A stretch of DNA of 64,000 nt from Stigmatella ashevillena (GCF_028368975.1 NZ_JAQNDM010000001.1:310001-374000), one strand, 5' to 3'; positions 48,717 to 58,342 are shown, numbered from the stretch's first letter. Numbers and translations are program-made. The notes: a model not told the origin generated them from the letters alone.

Positions 48717-48744
48717 AGGAGAAGGCGGCGGGATTCGAACCCGC
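48717..48744 (-). other. tRNA 3'-end-like fragment (possible attachment site)
   Basis: Read on the minus strand, 48744-48728 is a perfect T arm: GCGGG, loop TTCGAAT, CCCGC. It is followed at 48727-48721 by a 7-base CGCCTTC that fits an acceptor 3' strand, then TCCT at 48720-48717. No D arm, anticodon arm or matching 5' strand lies nearby, so this is only the 3' end. Island integrases commonly leave such fragments at one end. It sits just outside the NRPS start. Confidence 0.5.
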
Positions 48745-48791
48745 ATCAAGTGTGTGCCTATCCCCCTGGGTGCTGAGGTACGGTTGGCGCC

Positions 48792-49736
48792 ATGTCCAAT
48801 GGCTTCATCTGGTCCAGCGCGGACGAACCGCACGCCGCGCGGCGGCGCGAGATGCTTCGCACGCACCCCGAGATCAAGGAACTCTACGGCCCGTGCTCGC
48901 GCACGAAGTACGTCTGCACGCTGCTCGTCGGGCTGCAGCTCTCGCTCGCCTTCCTGCTGCGTGACGCGCCCTGGTGGCTGATTGTTCTGGTCGCCTATGC
49001 GGTGGGCGGAGTGATCAACCAGGCGCTGCTCCTGGCCATTCACGAGCTCTCTCACAATCTCGCGTTTCGCAAGCCCTGGCACAATCGCGTGTTCGGCGTC
49101 TTCATCAATCTGCCCGTGGGTGTGCCGGTCGCAGAAACGTTTCGCTACTACCACCTGCGCCATCACAGCCATCAGGGTGACGAGCGGCTCGACACGGATA
49201 TACCGACGGAATTCGAGGCGCGCTTGCTGCGCCATCGCGCCAGCAAACTGCTCTGGCTCTCTTGCCAAGGCTTTGCCTACGCGCTCCGCCCGCTGTTCGT
49301 CGATCCAAAGAAGCCGGCGGCTTCCGAGATCACGAACCTCCTCGTGCAGGTCGCGTTCAACGTGGCCGTGTTCTATTTTTGGGGCGGCAAAGCGCTTGCC
49401 TATCTGCCGATCAGTTCACTGATCGTCATGGGGCTCCATCCGATTGCTGGACACTACATTTCGGAGCACTACGTCTTCCGCGAAGGGCAAGAGACCTACT
49501 CGTACTACGGGCCGCTCAACGTGCTCGCGTTCAATGTCGGCTACCACAACGAGCACCACGACTTCCCCTACGTTCCTGGCTCGCGCCTGCCGAAGCTACG
49601 AGCGATGGCGCCGGAATTTTACGACGGTCTCCTGGCGCACCAATCGTGGACGGCGACGCTTTGGAACTTCGTCATGCGCCCCAGCCTGGGCGGTTACAGC
49701 CGCATCAAGCGGCGCGTGGAGCGGCGGCGAGACTAG
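48792..49736 (+). CDS. Sphingolipid delta-4-desaturase-like membrane fatty-acid desaturase
   Basis: 314 residues. An N-terminal Lipid_DES-type domain (FIWSSADEPHAARRREML... KYVCTL) precedes an integral membrane desaturase. The three His boxes are H84-ELS-H88 (HELSHN), H121-LRHH-125 (HLRHHSH) and H252-NEHH-256 (HNEHHDFP), which bind the di-iron center. The sequence DTDIPTEFEA and the block ISEHYVF...ETYSYYGPLN...FNVGYHNEHHDF match animal dihydroceramide desaturase (DEGS1) strikingly, well beyond the His boxes. It should insert a 4,5-trans double bond into a sphingoid or ceramide using oxygen and an electron donor. Myxobacteria do make sphingolipids, but a close eukaryote-like enzyme is unusual. 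Confidence 0.9.
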   Translation: MSNGFIWSSADEPHAARRREMLRTHPEIKELYGPCSRTKYVCTLLVGLQLSLAFLLRDAPWWLIVLVAYAVGGVINQALLLAIHELSHNLAFRKPWHNRVFGVFINLPVGVPVAETFRYYHLRHHSHQGDERLDTDIPTEFEARLLRHRASKLLWLSCQGFAYALRPLFVDPKKPAASEITNLLVQVAFNVAVFYFWGGKALAYLPISSLIVMGLHPIAGHYISEHYVFREGQETYSYYGPLNVLAFNVGYHNEHHDFPYVPGSRLPKLRAMAPEFYDGLLAHQSWTATLWNFVMRPSLGGYSRIKRRVERRRD

Positions 49737-50249
49737 CGCCCAGACGCCTGGCCTTCGCCACGCTCTTCTCGCCGGGTACATGGCCTTCCCTGTATGTGCG
49801 CCAGGTCGGCTCCCACGACTGCCCTTTCGGGGCCTGCTCGGGCTTCACTCTCGTTGCGGCCTGCGAACTCGCTCGACCTCCTTTCGAGGCCTTCTTTACT
49901 CTGGGCTTCGAGTCCGAGGGTCGCCCCTCGTCCCCGCCAGATAGCTACCGAGGGGGTCGACTTCCTCCTCGGGCGGGACTTCCACCCGCGGGTCAGGTGC
50001 ACCTTCGTTGCGAGGGCCAGCGCCCCCGGAGCCTGAGCGTCCGGGGGCACGCGAGCAGCGTCACGACGGTAGCCGCTACATCAAGCCTTCGATTTCCTCG
50101 TCGATGGAGCGTGTCGACTAGTAGACCATTTCCCCCGAGGTTACTTTAATCGATCCTACTGTCATGTTCTATGCACAGCGGGGTTATCAGGCACCCCATC
50201 TCAATCAGGCAGTCTTGCGGGTAACAAGCCCTTGTCTCGGAGAGTAAAT
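49737..50249. other. Long non-coding stretch between desaturase and azurin
   Basis: About 510 bases with no convincing gene on either strand. The plus frame that runs through the first half is an overlap-frame extension of desaturase sequence. The last 120 bases are AT-rich for this genome (TTACTTTAATCG) and may hold the azurin promoter. There is no signal peptide sequence in frame with azurin. Confidence 0.6.
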
Positions 50250-50642
50250 ATGGCCGAGTGCTCTGTCACGATCGACTCTACTGATCAGATGTCCTTCAAC
50301 ACCAAGGAAATCACCATCGACAAATCCTGCAAGCATTTCAAAATCAAGCTGACCTATTCTGGCAGCCTGCCGAAGAACGTCATGGGCCACAATTTGGTGC
50401 TGAGCAAGACGGCCGACATGCAGGGCATTGCTACCGAGGGCATGTCTCAAGGTCTCGACAAAGACTATATCAAGACCGACAACGCGGGGATCATCGCTTA
50501 CACCAAAATGATTGGTGCTCTGGAAAAAGAGACCGAGTTGGTCTTTGACGCGTCCAAGCTCGAGGCTGGCGGGGACTACCGCTTCTTCTGCACCTTCCCG
50601 GGCCACATCTCGATGATGAAAGGCACGGTTGTGGTCAAGTAG
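50250..50642 (+). CDS. azu: Azurin without a signal peptide
   Basis: 130 residues. From ATG 50250 (CGGAGAG spaced about 6-8 bases upstream) the product reads MAECSV, that is Met plus the exact start of mature azurin. Copper ligands are present: G46/H47 (VMGHNL), C114, H119 and M123 in [12 protein letters not shown], with the C-H and H-M spacings of azurin. The disulfide partners C4 and C27 (DKSCKH) also exist. Azurin is a periplasmic blue copper electron carrier and normally has a cleaved signal peptide. No such segment is encoded upstream: the frame stays open, but no start codon precedes a hydrophobic stretch. The protein would stay in the cytoplasm unless exported otherwise. An intact IS begins 47 bp downstream. 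Base composition is lower in GC than its neighbours, suggesting transfer. Confidence 0.88.
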   Translation: MAECSVTIDSTDQMSFNTKEITIDKSCKHFKIKLTYSGSLPKNVMGHNLVLSKTADMQGIATEGMSQGLDKDYIKTDNAGIIAYTKMIGALEKETELVFDASKLEAGGDYRFFCTFPGHISMMKGTVVVK

Positions 50643-50689
50643 CGCATGCTCAACGCCCCGGCTTCGGCGCGTCCGGGAAGAAGACGTTT

Positions 50690-52196
50690 AGAGACTATTT
50701 CGGTCTCAAGATCCTACACTAAATTCCTTGCCAGCAGAGCCCTGACCTGATCGAAGGCCCGCATGGAGAACTCGAACGTGGTCCGGGTCATGAGGGAGTT
50801 CGAAGGCATCGAGTTGGGGCACAAGAAGCGCGAGCAGCGCTTGGAGCGCATCGTGGCCGCCCTTGCGACGAAACCAGATGCCAGTTTCCCGCAGGCCACG
50901 GGCAACGACGCCGACCTTGAAGGGTTGTATCGGCTCCTGAATAACAAGCAGGTCAATGCCGCGAAGCTGCTGAAGCCCCACTGCACGCAGAGCCGTGAGC
51001 GCGTGAAGTCGAGCGCTGAGCAGGTGGTGGTCGTCGCGCACGACACGACCGGATTTGAGTATGCAGGAGCGGGCCGCAAAGGGCTTGGACGAATGCTGCG
51101 AAGCGAACGAGGCTTCTACGGCCATTTCTCCTTGGCGGTGCGGCCGGACGAAAATCGGGAGCCGCTCGGAATCCTCAGCTTCATTCCGCTCGTCCGAAAA
51201 GGGCAGCCCAAGAAGCAGACGACGACTGCGGCGCAACGCAACCCCGCCAAGGAATACCTTCGCTGGGTTCAAGGCATCGAGCAGAGCGAGAAGCAGCTGG
51301 CGGGCACCAAACGCGTGATTCACACCGCTGACCGCGAGAGCGACTCCTACGAAATCATCTCCAAGCTGAGCCAAGAGGGCTGGGGCTTTGTGCTGCGGCT
51401 CAAGTTCAACCGGAACATCCTTGCCGACAATGAAGCCGCCAAGCTGTACGACATTTTAGAGCAGGCCCAAGGCGTCATTGAGCGAGAGGTGCCCTTGGGG
51501 TTTCGAGAAGCCTCCAAGAGCCCAGCGACCCGCAAGCTCTACCCTCCCAGAGAGGCACGACTGGCAACGCTTGCGTTCGCCGCCCGGCGGGTCAGACTGC
51601 TTCGTCCCGTTGCACTCGCGAGAAAGACCTATCCGGACTTCCTTGACGTCAACGTCGTGCGTGTATGGGAGCCCAACCCACCGCCGGGCGAAGAACCCAT
51701 CGAGTGGAAGCTCGTCACGAGCGAACACATCGATGCACCCGAGCAGGTTTTGCGTGTGGTCGACTACTACCGCTGCCGCTGGCGCATTGAAGAGTTCAAC
51801 AAGGCGCTCAAGACGGGCTGCAAGGCGGAGGCTCGTCCACTCATCGAGTTGGGTGCGCTCCTGAACGCCATTGCTATCTTGACTCCTATCGCGTGGGCCA
51901 TCCTGCACTTGCGGACCCTTGCGAATGCTGCCACCCCTCCTGCCGCCTCGGCCGTCCTCACAGAGACCCAATCGGCTGTCCTCAGGGCCCATGCCAAAAC
52001 ACGTAGATTCTTCCAAGACGGCCGCGCGGCCACCAGCCGTGACGCCCTTTACGCCGTCGCTGCCCTGGGCGGACATCTCAAGCGCAACGGCGCTCCGGGC
52101 TGGTTGACGCTTCTTCGGGGCTACAGGACGCTGACCGATCTTGTCCTCGGATGGCAGCTACGAGATGTGTAGAATCTTGAGACCGAAATAGCCTCT
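50690..52196 (+). mobile_element. Tn5-like (IS4 family, IS50 group) insertion sequence, intact
   Basis: A 1507-bp element. Terminal inverted repeats of 30 bp lie at 50690-50719 and 52167-52196, differing at two positions (AGAGACTATTTCGGTCTCAA outward end). It carries one full transposase gene. No clear 9-bp target duplication was seen, so flanks may have changed after insertion. The core AGAGAC-ATTTCGGT repeat also ends the MITE-like element at 30041. Confidence 0.85.
50763..52172 (+). CDS. IS4-family (Tn5-like) DDE transposase
   Basis: 469 residues. The N-terminal Tn5-type DNA-binding region (EFEGIELGHKKREQR, DASFPQATGNDADLEGLYR) precedes the DDE fold. Catalytic residues are D94 (VVVAHDTTGF), D190 (IHTADRESDSY) and E343 in the YREK signature Y-x2-R-x3-E-x6-K (YRCRWRIEEFNKALK). 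It cuts and pastes the element between its terminal repeats. No frameshift or early stop is seen, so it may still be active. Confidence 0.92.
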   Translation: MENSNVVRVMREFEGIELGHKKREQRLERIVAALATKPDASFPQATGNDADLEGLYRLLNNKQVNAAKLLKPHCTQSRERVKSSAEQVVVVAHDTTGFEYAGAGRKGLGRMLRSERGFYGHFSLAVRPDENREPLGILSFIPLVRKGQPKKQTTTAAQRNPAKEYLRWVQGIEQSEKQLAGTKRVIHTADRESDSYEIISKLSQEGWGFVLRLKFNRNILADNEAAKLYDILEQAQGVIEREVPLGFREASKSPATRKLYPPREARLATLAFAARRVRLLRPVALARKTYPDFLDVNVVRVWEPNPPPGEEPIEWKLVTSEHIDAPEQVLRVVDYYRCRWRIEEFNKALKTGCKAEARPLIELGALLNAIAILTPIAWAILHLRTLANAATPPAASAVLTETQSAVLRAHAKTRRFFQDGRAATSRDALYAVAALGGHLKRNGAPGWLTLLRGYRTLTDLVLGWQLRDV

Positions 52197-52218
52197 TACG
52201 CAGATCTATCATGGAAAC

Positions 52219-52713
52219 ATGAAATTTCCCAACCGCGCCGTTGCGCTCTGGCTGCCGGTCATGCTCACGGTGCTGATGGGAGGCTGTTCGACGGGAGCCC
52301 GCGTCACGACCATCCGTGCTCTCGCGCCGCTTTCCGTGACAGACCCGAACTTGCTCCCCACGACCGCCCCGAACCCGCCTACCTCCGTGGCCCAGGCTGC
52401 TGGGAGCTGCTGGAACTCCGTGAGTTGCTGTGTCCAGAATCACCCTCTCACACCGGTGCAGAGCTGCGGGGCTGACCCTCTCAAAGCGGCGGAGATCCTC
52501 GAAGCCCTCGGGCAAATTGCAGCCGCCGCACGGGTCTTGGAAGCAGCGGGGCGTCTTCCGAAGTGGAAGAAGGAGTGCATCAACACCTACTACGAGTGCA
52601 TGAACATGGGCTAGGTCGGAACCTGGAACTGTGTTGACTGTCTCCGGTACTGTGAAGGCCAGCAGGGGAATTGGCCAAAGGATCGATGCTTCCCGCCCGA
52701 TGAGCAGGGCTAG
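52219..52713 (+). pseudogene. Cys-rich lipoprotein interrupted by an in-frame TAG
   Basis: The first 131 codons (52219-52611) encode a lipoprotein (lipobox MGGC) with a SCWNSVSCC motif and a C-terminal WKKECINTYYECMNMG. The stop is TAG at 52612-52614. Reading on in the same frame gives 32 further sense codons to a TAG at 52711: GTWNCVDCLRYCEGQQGNWP and a CFPPDEQG end. The Cys/Trp-rich tail looks like the natural completion of this family's C-terminal Cys motif. One base change (TGG to TAG) would explain the break, or the stop may be read through. The lipoprotein may be a secreted toxin or effector; family not identified. The DUSAM gene starts 7 bp after the final TAG. Confidence 0.55.
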
Positions 52714-52720
52714 GTGCGAC

Positions 52721-53509
52721 ATGACCGCTGAGCTTGACTGGGAACCCATTCGCGCACTGGGACAACGAATCATCGAGCGCGGTGAACCGCTCGAACTCTC
52801 GGACGAGGTACGTACTCTCTTGCAGCGTTCCGCAGAAGAAGTAGCGCTCTCTCCAAAGGACGCGGCGAGCGCTCTACGCAGTGTGCCCACGGCCACAACG
52901 CTGCTGGGAGAGATCACGCGCCGCATTGATGAGGGCTCGGACCGTCTCTGCAAGGCTGAAATCCGGGCATCCGACCTCCAGGATGCAGGCGACCTGGAAA
53001 GCGCATGCAAGCTGATGGAAGAGGTGCTCGCCATTGAGATCGTTCCGCACTACCGGAGGATAGCCGAGTCCCAGCTTCGCAGGGCGACCCGGCTCAAGTC
53101 GGTTGCCTCAAGCGGACAGGCAGATCCGAAGCTCTCTGTCCGTGAACAGATCCCCGTCCTTCTGCACCGCGTCCAGCAAGGGCAGCCTCTGGAACTCACC
53201 GAGGGGATGCGCGCCTTCCTTCGCCGGGCCGCCGCTGACGTGGGCATGAGCGAGACCGAGACGGAACCGGCGCTAGCCACTCCTGAGAGTGGCGGGGCGC
53301 TTCTCGGGCAGATCATGGGGCGCTTCCGTGATGCCTCAGACCGGCTCAAGAGCGCCATGTACCGAATGACGGAACTCCGGGATGCTGGAGATCTCGAAGG
53401 AGCACGCCAGCAGATCCGCAACTGGCTGGCCGTAGAGGTCATCCCGAGGTTCCGCCGTGCCTCCGAGGAGCAGCTAGCGGGCTTGGACGAGCAACCCCCG
53501 GCATCGTGA
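52721..53509 (+). CDS. Protein with two DUSAM domains
   Basis: 262 residues from ATG 52721. Two copies (about 1-125 and 130-262) of the DUSAM domain, named for its occurrence in Stigmatella/myxobacteria. The first reads ELDWEPIRALGQRIIERGEPLELSDEV, the second QIPVLLHRVQQGQPLELTEGM. Both share TxTxLLGEITRRIDEGSDRL or GALLGQIMGRFRDASDRL and DAGDLExA. The protein is all-helical, cytoplasmic and without signal peptide. It lies just after the Cys-rich lipoprotein on the same strand; the spacing would fit a companion (immunity-like) role, but no function is established. Confidence 0.82.
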   Translation: MTAELDWEPIRALGQRIIERGEPLELSDEVRTLLQRSAEEVALSPKDAASALRSVPTATTLLGEITRRIDEGSDRLCKAEIRASDLQDAGDLESACKLMEEVLAIEIVPHYRRIAESQLRRATRLKSVASSGQADPKLSVREQIPVLLHRVQQGQPLELTEGMRAFLRRAAADVGMSETETEPALATPESGGALLGQIMGRFRDASDRLKSAMYRMTELRDAGDLEGARQQIRNWLAVEVIPRFRRASEEQLAGLDEQPPAS

Positions 53510-53661
53510 TTATTCATCACGGTCAGAAGGGGTGCGAAACGGTCTCTTCAAGTAACCCGCAGAGAGGCCTCGCCAAGAGGATGCGTCCTTGAGTCAAAGA
53601 AAAGGATCTCTTCCACGCCAGGAAGCACCTTGGCCGCATCGTGGGGGACTGGAGGATTTAA

Positions 53662-54942
53662 GGAGCCTCGCAAAAATAAATTGAGCAACTCAGGTATTAT
53701 AGAAGCATGAAGAACGTTGACGAACTGCGAACAAAGTACGAGGCGATAGCGCCGCTCCTGAACGAACGTTCTCGTCGTCGGTGGGCGGCACTAGAGGCAC
53801 GTGCCTATGGATATGGTGGCATCAGTGCTGTGGCACGCGCGACAGGACTGACACGCAACACGGTGATGGCAGGACTGCGTGAACTGCAAGGCACTGAGGA
53901 TGAGCCAATCTCACTGGAGCGCGTACGGCACCAAGGCGCCGGACGCAGGCGACTGGCGGTGACGGATAAGCAACTCAAACCACTTCTGGAGAAGTTGGTA
54001 AACCCAGTTACACGAGGCGATCCACAACACCCCCTGCGTTGGACGAGCAAGAGCACGCCCCATCTTGCTGCTGAGTTGACGAAGCAGGGGCATTCTGTCA
54101 GTGCTGGCACTGTGGCGACAATGCTGAAGGCGATGGGCTTCAGCCTGCAATCTCCTCGCAAGGTACGTGAGGGCGGTTCGCACAAGGATCGAGACAAACA
54201 GTTCAGACACATCAACCGACAGACGCAGCTATTCCAAAAGAAGGTGCAACCCGTCATATCGGTAGATACCAAGAAAAAGGAGCTTGTAGGGCTCTTCAAA
54301 AACGGAGGGCGCGAGTGGCAAGTCCATGGAAAGCCCGAGGAAGTGAACGTCTATGATTTTCCTCCTCTTGCCGAAGGCAAGGCTATCCCGTACGGAGTTT
54401 ATGATGTAACACTGAACGCAGGTTGGGTGAGCGTTGGTGTCGATCACGACACGCCGCAGTTTGCTGCGAATGCGATTCGTGAGTGGTGGAAACACATGGG
54501 AAGCAAAGAGTACCCGGCAGCGACGGAGCTACTCATCGTGTCTGACTCTGGGGGAAGCAACAGCGCTCGCTCGCGAGTATGGAAGATCGAGTTGCAGCGA
54601 CTTGCCGATGACATCCGCATGCGCATCCATGTCAGCCACATGCCTCCGGGTACAAGTAAATGGAACAAGATCGAGCATCGACTCTTTTGCCACATCACGC
54701 AAAATTGGCGAGGTCGGCCGCTCATGAGCTATGAGACAGTAGTGAGCCTCATCAGTCACACAACAACCCGCACAGGCTTGAAGGTCAAGGCAACACTTGA
54801 TCGACACCTCTATCAGACGGGGATCAAGGCGGCTGATACGGAGATGAAGGAATTACAGATCAAGCGCTCAAGATTCCATGGAGAGTGGAACTACACATTC
54901 ACTCCACGCTCCGACTTGCTCAAGTAATTTTTGAGAGGCGCC
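53662..54942 (+). mobile_element. ISAzo13-family insertion sequence, intact
   Basis: A 1281-bp element with imperfect terminal inverted repeats (GGAGCCTCGCAAAAATAAAT at the left end; about 27 of 34 positions match at the right). It is bounded by TAA on both sides (53659-53661 and 54943-54945), which fits a 3-bp target duplication. One transposase gene fills it. Its lower GC (many AA/TT) contrasts with the host genes. Confidence 0.8.
53707..54927 (+). CDS. ISAzo13-family transposase
   Basis: 406 residues. An N-terminal helix-turn-helix region (GISAVARATGLTRNTV) precedes a DDE catalytic domain. Family-typical sequences are PVISVDTKKKELVG (catalytic Asp), LIVSDSGGSNSARSR (second Asp) and MPPGTSKWNKIEHRLF with the downstream Glu. 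The N-terminal half also has the QGAGRRR and PHLAAELTKQGHSVS motifs of Rhodopirellula-type transposases. It appears full length. Confidence 0.9.
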   Translation: MKNVDELRTKYEAIAPLLNERSRRRWAALEARAYGYGGISAVARATGLTRNTVMAGLRELQGTEDEPISLERVRHQGAGRRRLAVTDKQLKPLLEKLVNPVTRGDPQHPLRWTSKSTPHLAAELTKQGHSVSAGTVATMLKAMGFSLQSPRKVREGGSHKDRDKQFRHINRQTQLFQKKVQPVISVDTKKKELVGLFKNGGREWQVHGKPEEVNVYDFPPLAEGKAIPYGVYDVTLNAGWVSVGVDHDTPQFAANAIREWWKHMGSKEYPAATELLIVSDSGGSNSARSRVWKIELQRLADDIRMRIHVSHMPPGTSKWNKIEHRLFCHITQNWRGRPLMSYETVVSLISHTTTRTGLKVKATLDRHLYQTGIKAADTEMKELQIKRSRFHGEWNYTFTPRSDLLK

Positions 54943-55146
54943 TAAGGATATTCTCAAGAAATTCGAGCTACTGGCTACTGTTTGTCTGAAGTACCCCGCC
55001 GCTTATTGTCCCGACGCCGGAACAGGAAGCTGCGGCGAACGGACCGTCCCGATAGCTCTGGCTGTGATGGCTTGGCGTCCATTGCCCCACTCTGCGCGGC
55101 TCTCCAGCCTCATGCCAGACGGGGTTCGTGCAGCGGATACTCAACA

Positions 55147-55518
55147 TCACCGAGGCTTGTACTCTCCCGCCTTCCATTGGTGCAATGTCATTTCGGCAGT
55201 GAGCCCCACCAAGCTCTTTGGCACCTTTGCAAGTTCAGCAAGTACCCGCTCACCTTCTTGCGGTGCGAACGCCAGCACATCTATAGCAGCCCAGCATCGA
55301 GTCCCTGGCTCTTGATCATTGAGCAAGCTCAAAAGCTGCCGGTGTGCCTCGATTCCGCGCGTACGAAGCTCATTGTTGATTGCCACAATCGCATCGAAGT
55401 CACGATTAGCGGCCTTGTGATTGCCCGCCTCGATTGCGTGCCCGTGTCTTGCGGACAACTCCCGATACCTCTCCACGAGTTGAGCTGCAGTGAGACCCTT
55501 CAACTGCACTGCTTTCAT
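55147..55518 (-). CDS. DUF2019-type protein
   Basis: 123 residues from ATG 55518, with GGAGT eight bases upstream. A helical repeat protein of the DUF2019 kind: LVERYRELSARHGHAIEAG, NRDFDAIVAINNELR, then an AIDVLAFAPQEGERVLAELA HEAT-like block. These proteins are common in myxobacteria beside putative toxins, and are thought of as immunity-type helical solenoids. The stop of a short upstream ORF overlaps this start by ATGA. Partnership is inferred. Confidence 0.7.
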   Translation of the reverse strand: MKAVQLKGLTAAQLVERYRELSARHGHAIEAGNHKAANRDFDAIVAINNELRTRGIEAHRQLLSLLNDQEPGTRCWAAIDVLAFAPQEGERVLAELAKVPKSLVGLTAEMTLHQWKAGEYKPR

Positions 55519-55685
55519 GGAATGACTCCGAATTGCCGCAGGGTCTTCAGTCCAAACTCTCTTTGCTCCGCATATGACATGGGGAACGTCACCCTTCCGA
55601 GCTTCACGGTGCGCGTACCCCATGGGCGGGGCTTCAAAACCGGTGAGGGGCCGTGAGAGTGGTCCCTGGTGAGTTCGATTCTCAT
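55515..55685 (-). CDS. Short ORF, likely C-terminal remnant of a toxin-like protein
   Basis: 56 residues from ATG 55685, too short to be sure. It ends GRVTFPMSYAEQREFGLKTLRQFGVIP, and its stop overlaps the DUF2019 start (ATGA). The C-terminal Arg/Phe-rich helix looks like the tail of a larger secreted effector. An in-frame TAG precedes the ATG, so the gene cannot extend upstream. It may be the residue of a deleted effector, now serving as a leader for DUF2019. Confidence 0.5.
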   Translation of the reverse strand: MRIELTRDHSHGPSPVLKPRPWGTRTVKLGRVTFPMSYAEQREFGLKTLRQFGVIP

Positions 55686-55707
55686 GCTCTACCGCCACTC
55701 TTTCCCC

Positions 55708-56413
55708 TTAGTATTTGTCCGATGTGTTGGGCCTTGGCGGCACACCGACTGGAACGTAACAGGCTCCCTTCCACTCGTAAAAACTCTCTCCGCAAGGAGG
55801 AGAAGCTTGAACGATTTCAACCCAACATCCCCCCCGTATGCTTGTCTGTAAGCGCGGGCACGGTGGACGGCGTTGTCCCCGTAAAGGCTCCTTGGGCATG
55901 TCGAGGGTCAGCCCATTCACCTTGGGCTCTTGTGGCGAGTTGGGCACCGGCAACTCCGCCATGGCCGCGTCTCCCACGCCTCCGGTTCCACCATCCCTCA
56001 TACTGGAAGGAGGCTCCAAGAGTCCCCCCAAGTTCAGGCTCCCTGAGACCGCGAGGAGAAGCCCGGCGGCCAAGAGAACGAGTCCGCTGGACCACGGCCC
56101 TCCTGAGCGAGCGTCAACCACCGGTGGGCTCGCAGGGATGGGTGTCTCCCCTGGGGCCCCCTTTCCAAGTGCCCCGTCCCAGCAGGCGAGGGACACCGGG
56201 GTGCTGAATTCGGGCCAGCAGTCCCGCCTCGCGTTCGAACCGCGGATCATTCGGGTAGCGCGCCAGCTTGAGCGCCACGGGCTGGGCTTCTGTCTGCCCC
56301 GACTTGTGCGCCCGGTAGACCACTCCATACGTGCCATAGCCCGCACGGCCATCTACCTGCAATGCACCCAAGACGGTACCGGTAGGCAGCGTCTCGGGAG
56401 ACAGGTCGTTCAC
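55708..56413 (-). pseudogene. Ser/Thr protein kinase paralogue with the catalytic core deleted
   Basis: The N-terminal 90 residues (56413 down to about 56144) match the kinase at 58418-59782: PTGTVLGALQVDGRAGYGTYG (Gly loop), VALKLARY, GTWKGGPRGDTHP. The sequence then jumps in another frame to the C-terminal part, PASPPVVDARSGG, a membrane segment (LVLLAAGLLLAVSG) and CPRLQTSIRGGCWVE...KGACYVPV. About 230 residues, including the HRD and DFG motifs, are missing. The upstream 80 bp also match the upstream of the intact gene. The locus is therefore a duplicate with an internal deletion. Confidence 0.8.
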
Positions 56414-56538
56414 GGCGCGACTCCAAACAAAACGGTGGACTCTGCCCTGTCAGCACCCTACCCTCTGGGTGGTTTCTCGTCAGCACCTTTCTCTGGACGA
56501 CTCGGCCGCCATGCCAAGGCGGTAGAGTCCCTGCTGCC

Positions 56539-58009
<1,471 letters not shown>

Positions 58010-58036
58010 ACCCTCTCTCAGCGCGACGACTCTGCA

Positions 58037-58342
58037 CTACTGACGCTGTCGCCGCTGATGCGCTGCTTCAAGCTTGCGCGTGTGTGCAGAAATCTCGCGC
58101 TCAATCATTTTTTCTAGCTTTCGCAGGAGTGCTTTCGGAAGGTGTTCTGGGTACGTTTTGGGAAAGCCCAAATACCCATCCTTGTCTCCCGCCCAACGCA
58201 GGCTCCCTTCGTAGGTTTTGATGGGTTTCCTGACCCGGACAAGAACGTACTCACCAAGCCTGTCTGTGAGTTCAAATCGGCGCTCCGCCATGATCGGGCC
58301 AGAGGGCTTGATGCCGCGCGGGAGGCGAATTGCTGTAGGCAT
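58037..58342 (-). CDS. Small basic hypothetical protein
   Basis: 101 residues from ATG 58342; GAGGT stands eight bases upstream. Ser/Arg-rich, with a central YVLVRVRKPIKTYEGSLRWAG stretch and a highly basic helical C-terminus (LLRKLEKMIEREISAHTRKLEAAHQRRQRQ). No family is recognised. It lies 75 bp after the kinase on the same strand and may be co-transcribed. Confidence 0.5.
   Translation of the reverse strand: MPTAIRLPRGIKPSGPIMAERRFELTDRLGEYVLVRVRKPIKTYEGSLRWAGDKDGYLGFPKTYPEHLPKALLRKLEKMIEREISAHTRKLEAAHQRRQRQ

Noticed and set aside
48717-48800. A complete tRNA gene at the NRPS boundary
   Set aside because: Only the T arm and 3' acceptor strand are present; there is no D arm, anticodon arm or matching 5' acceptor strand.
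49262-50149. A 295-codon plus-strand open frame after the desaturase
   Set aside because: It is an overlap frame of the desaturase that runs into non-coding DNA, with no domain or ribosome site.
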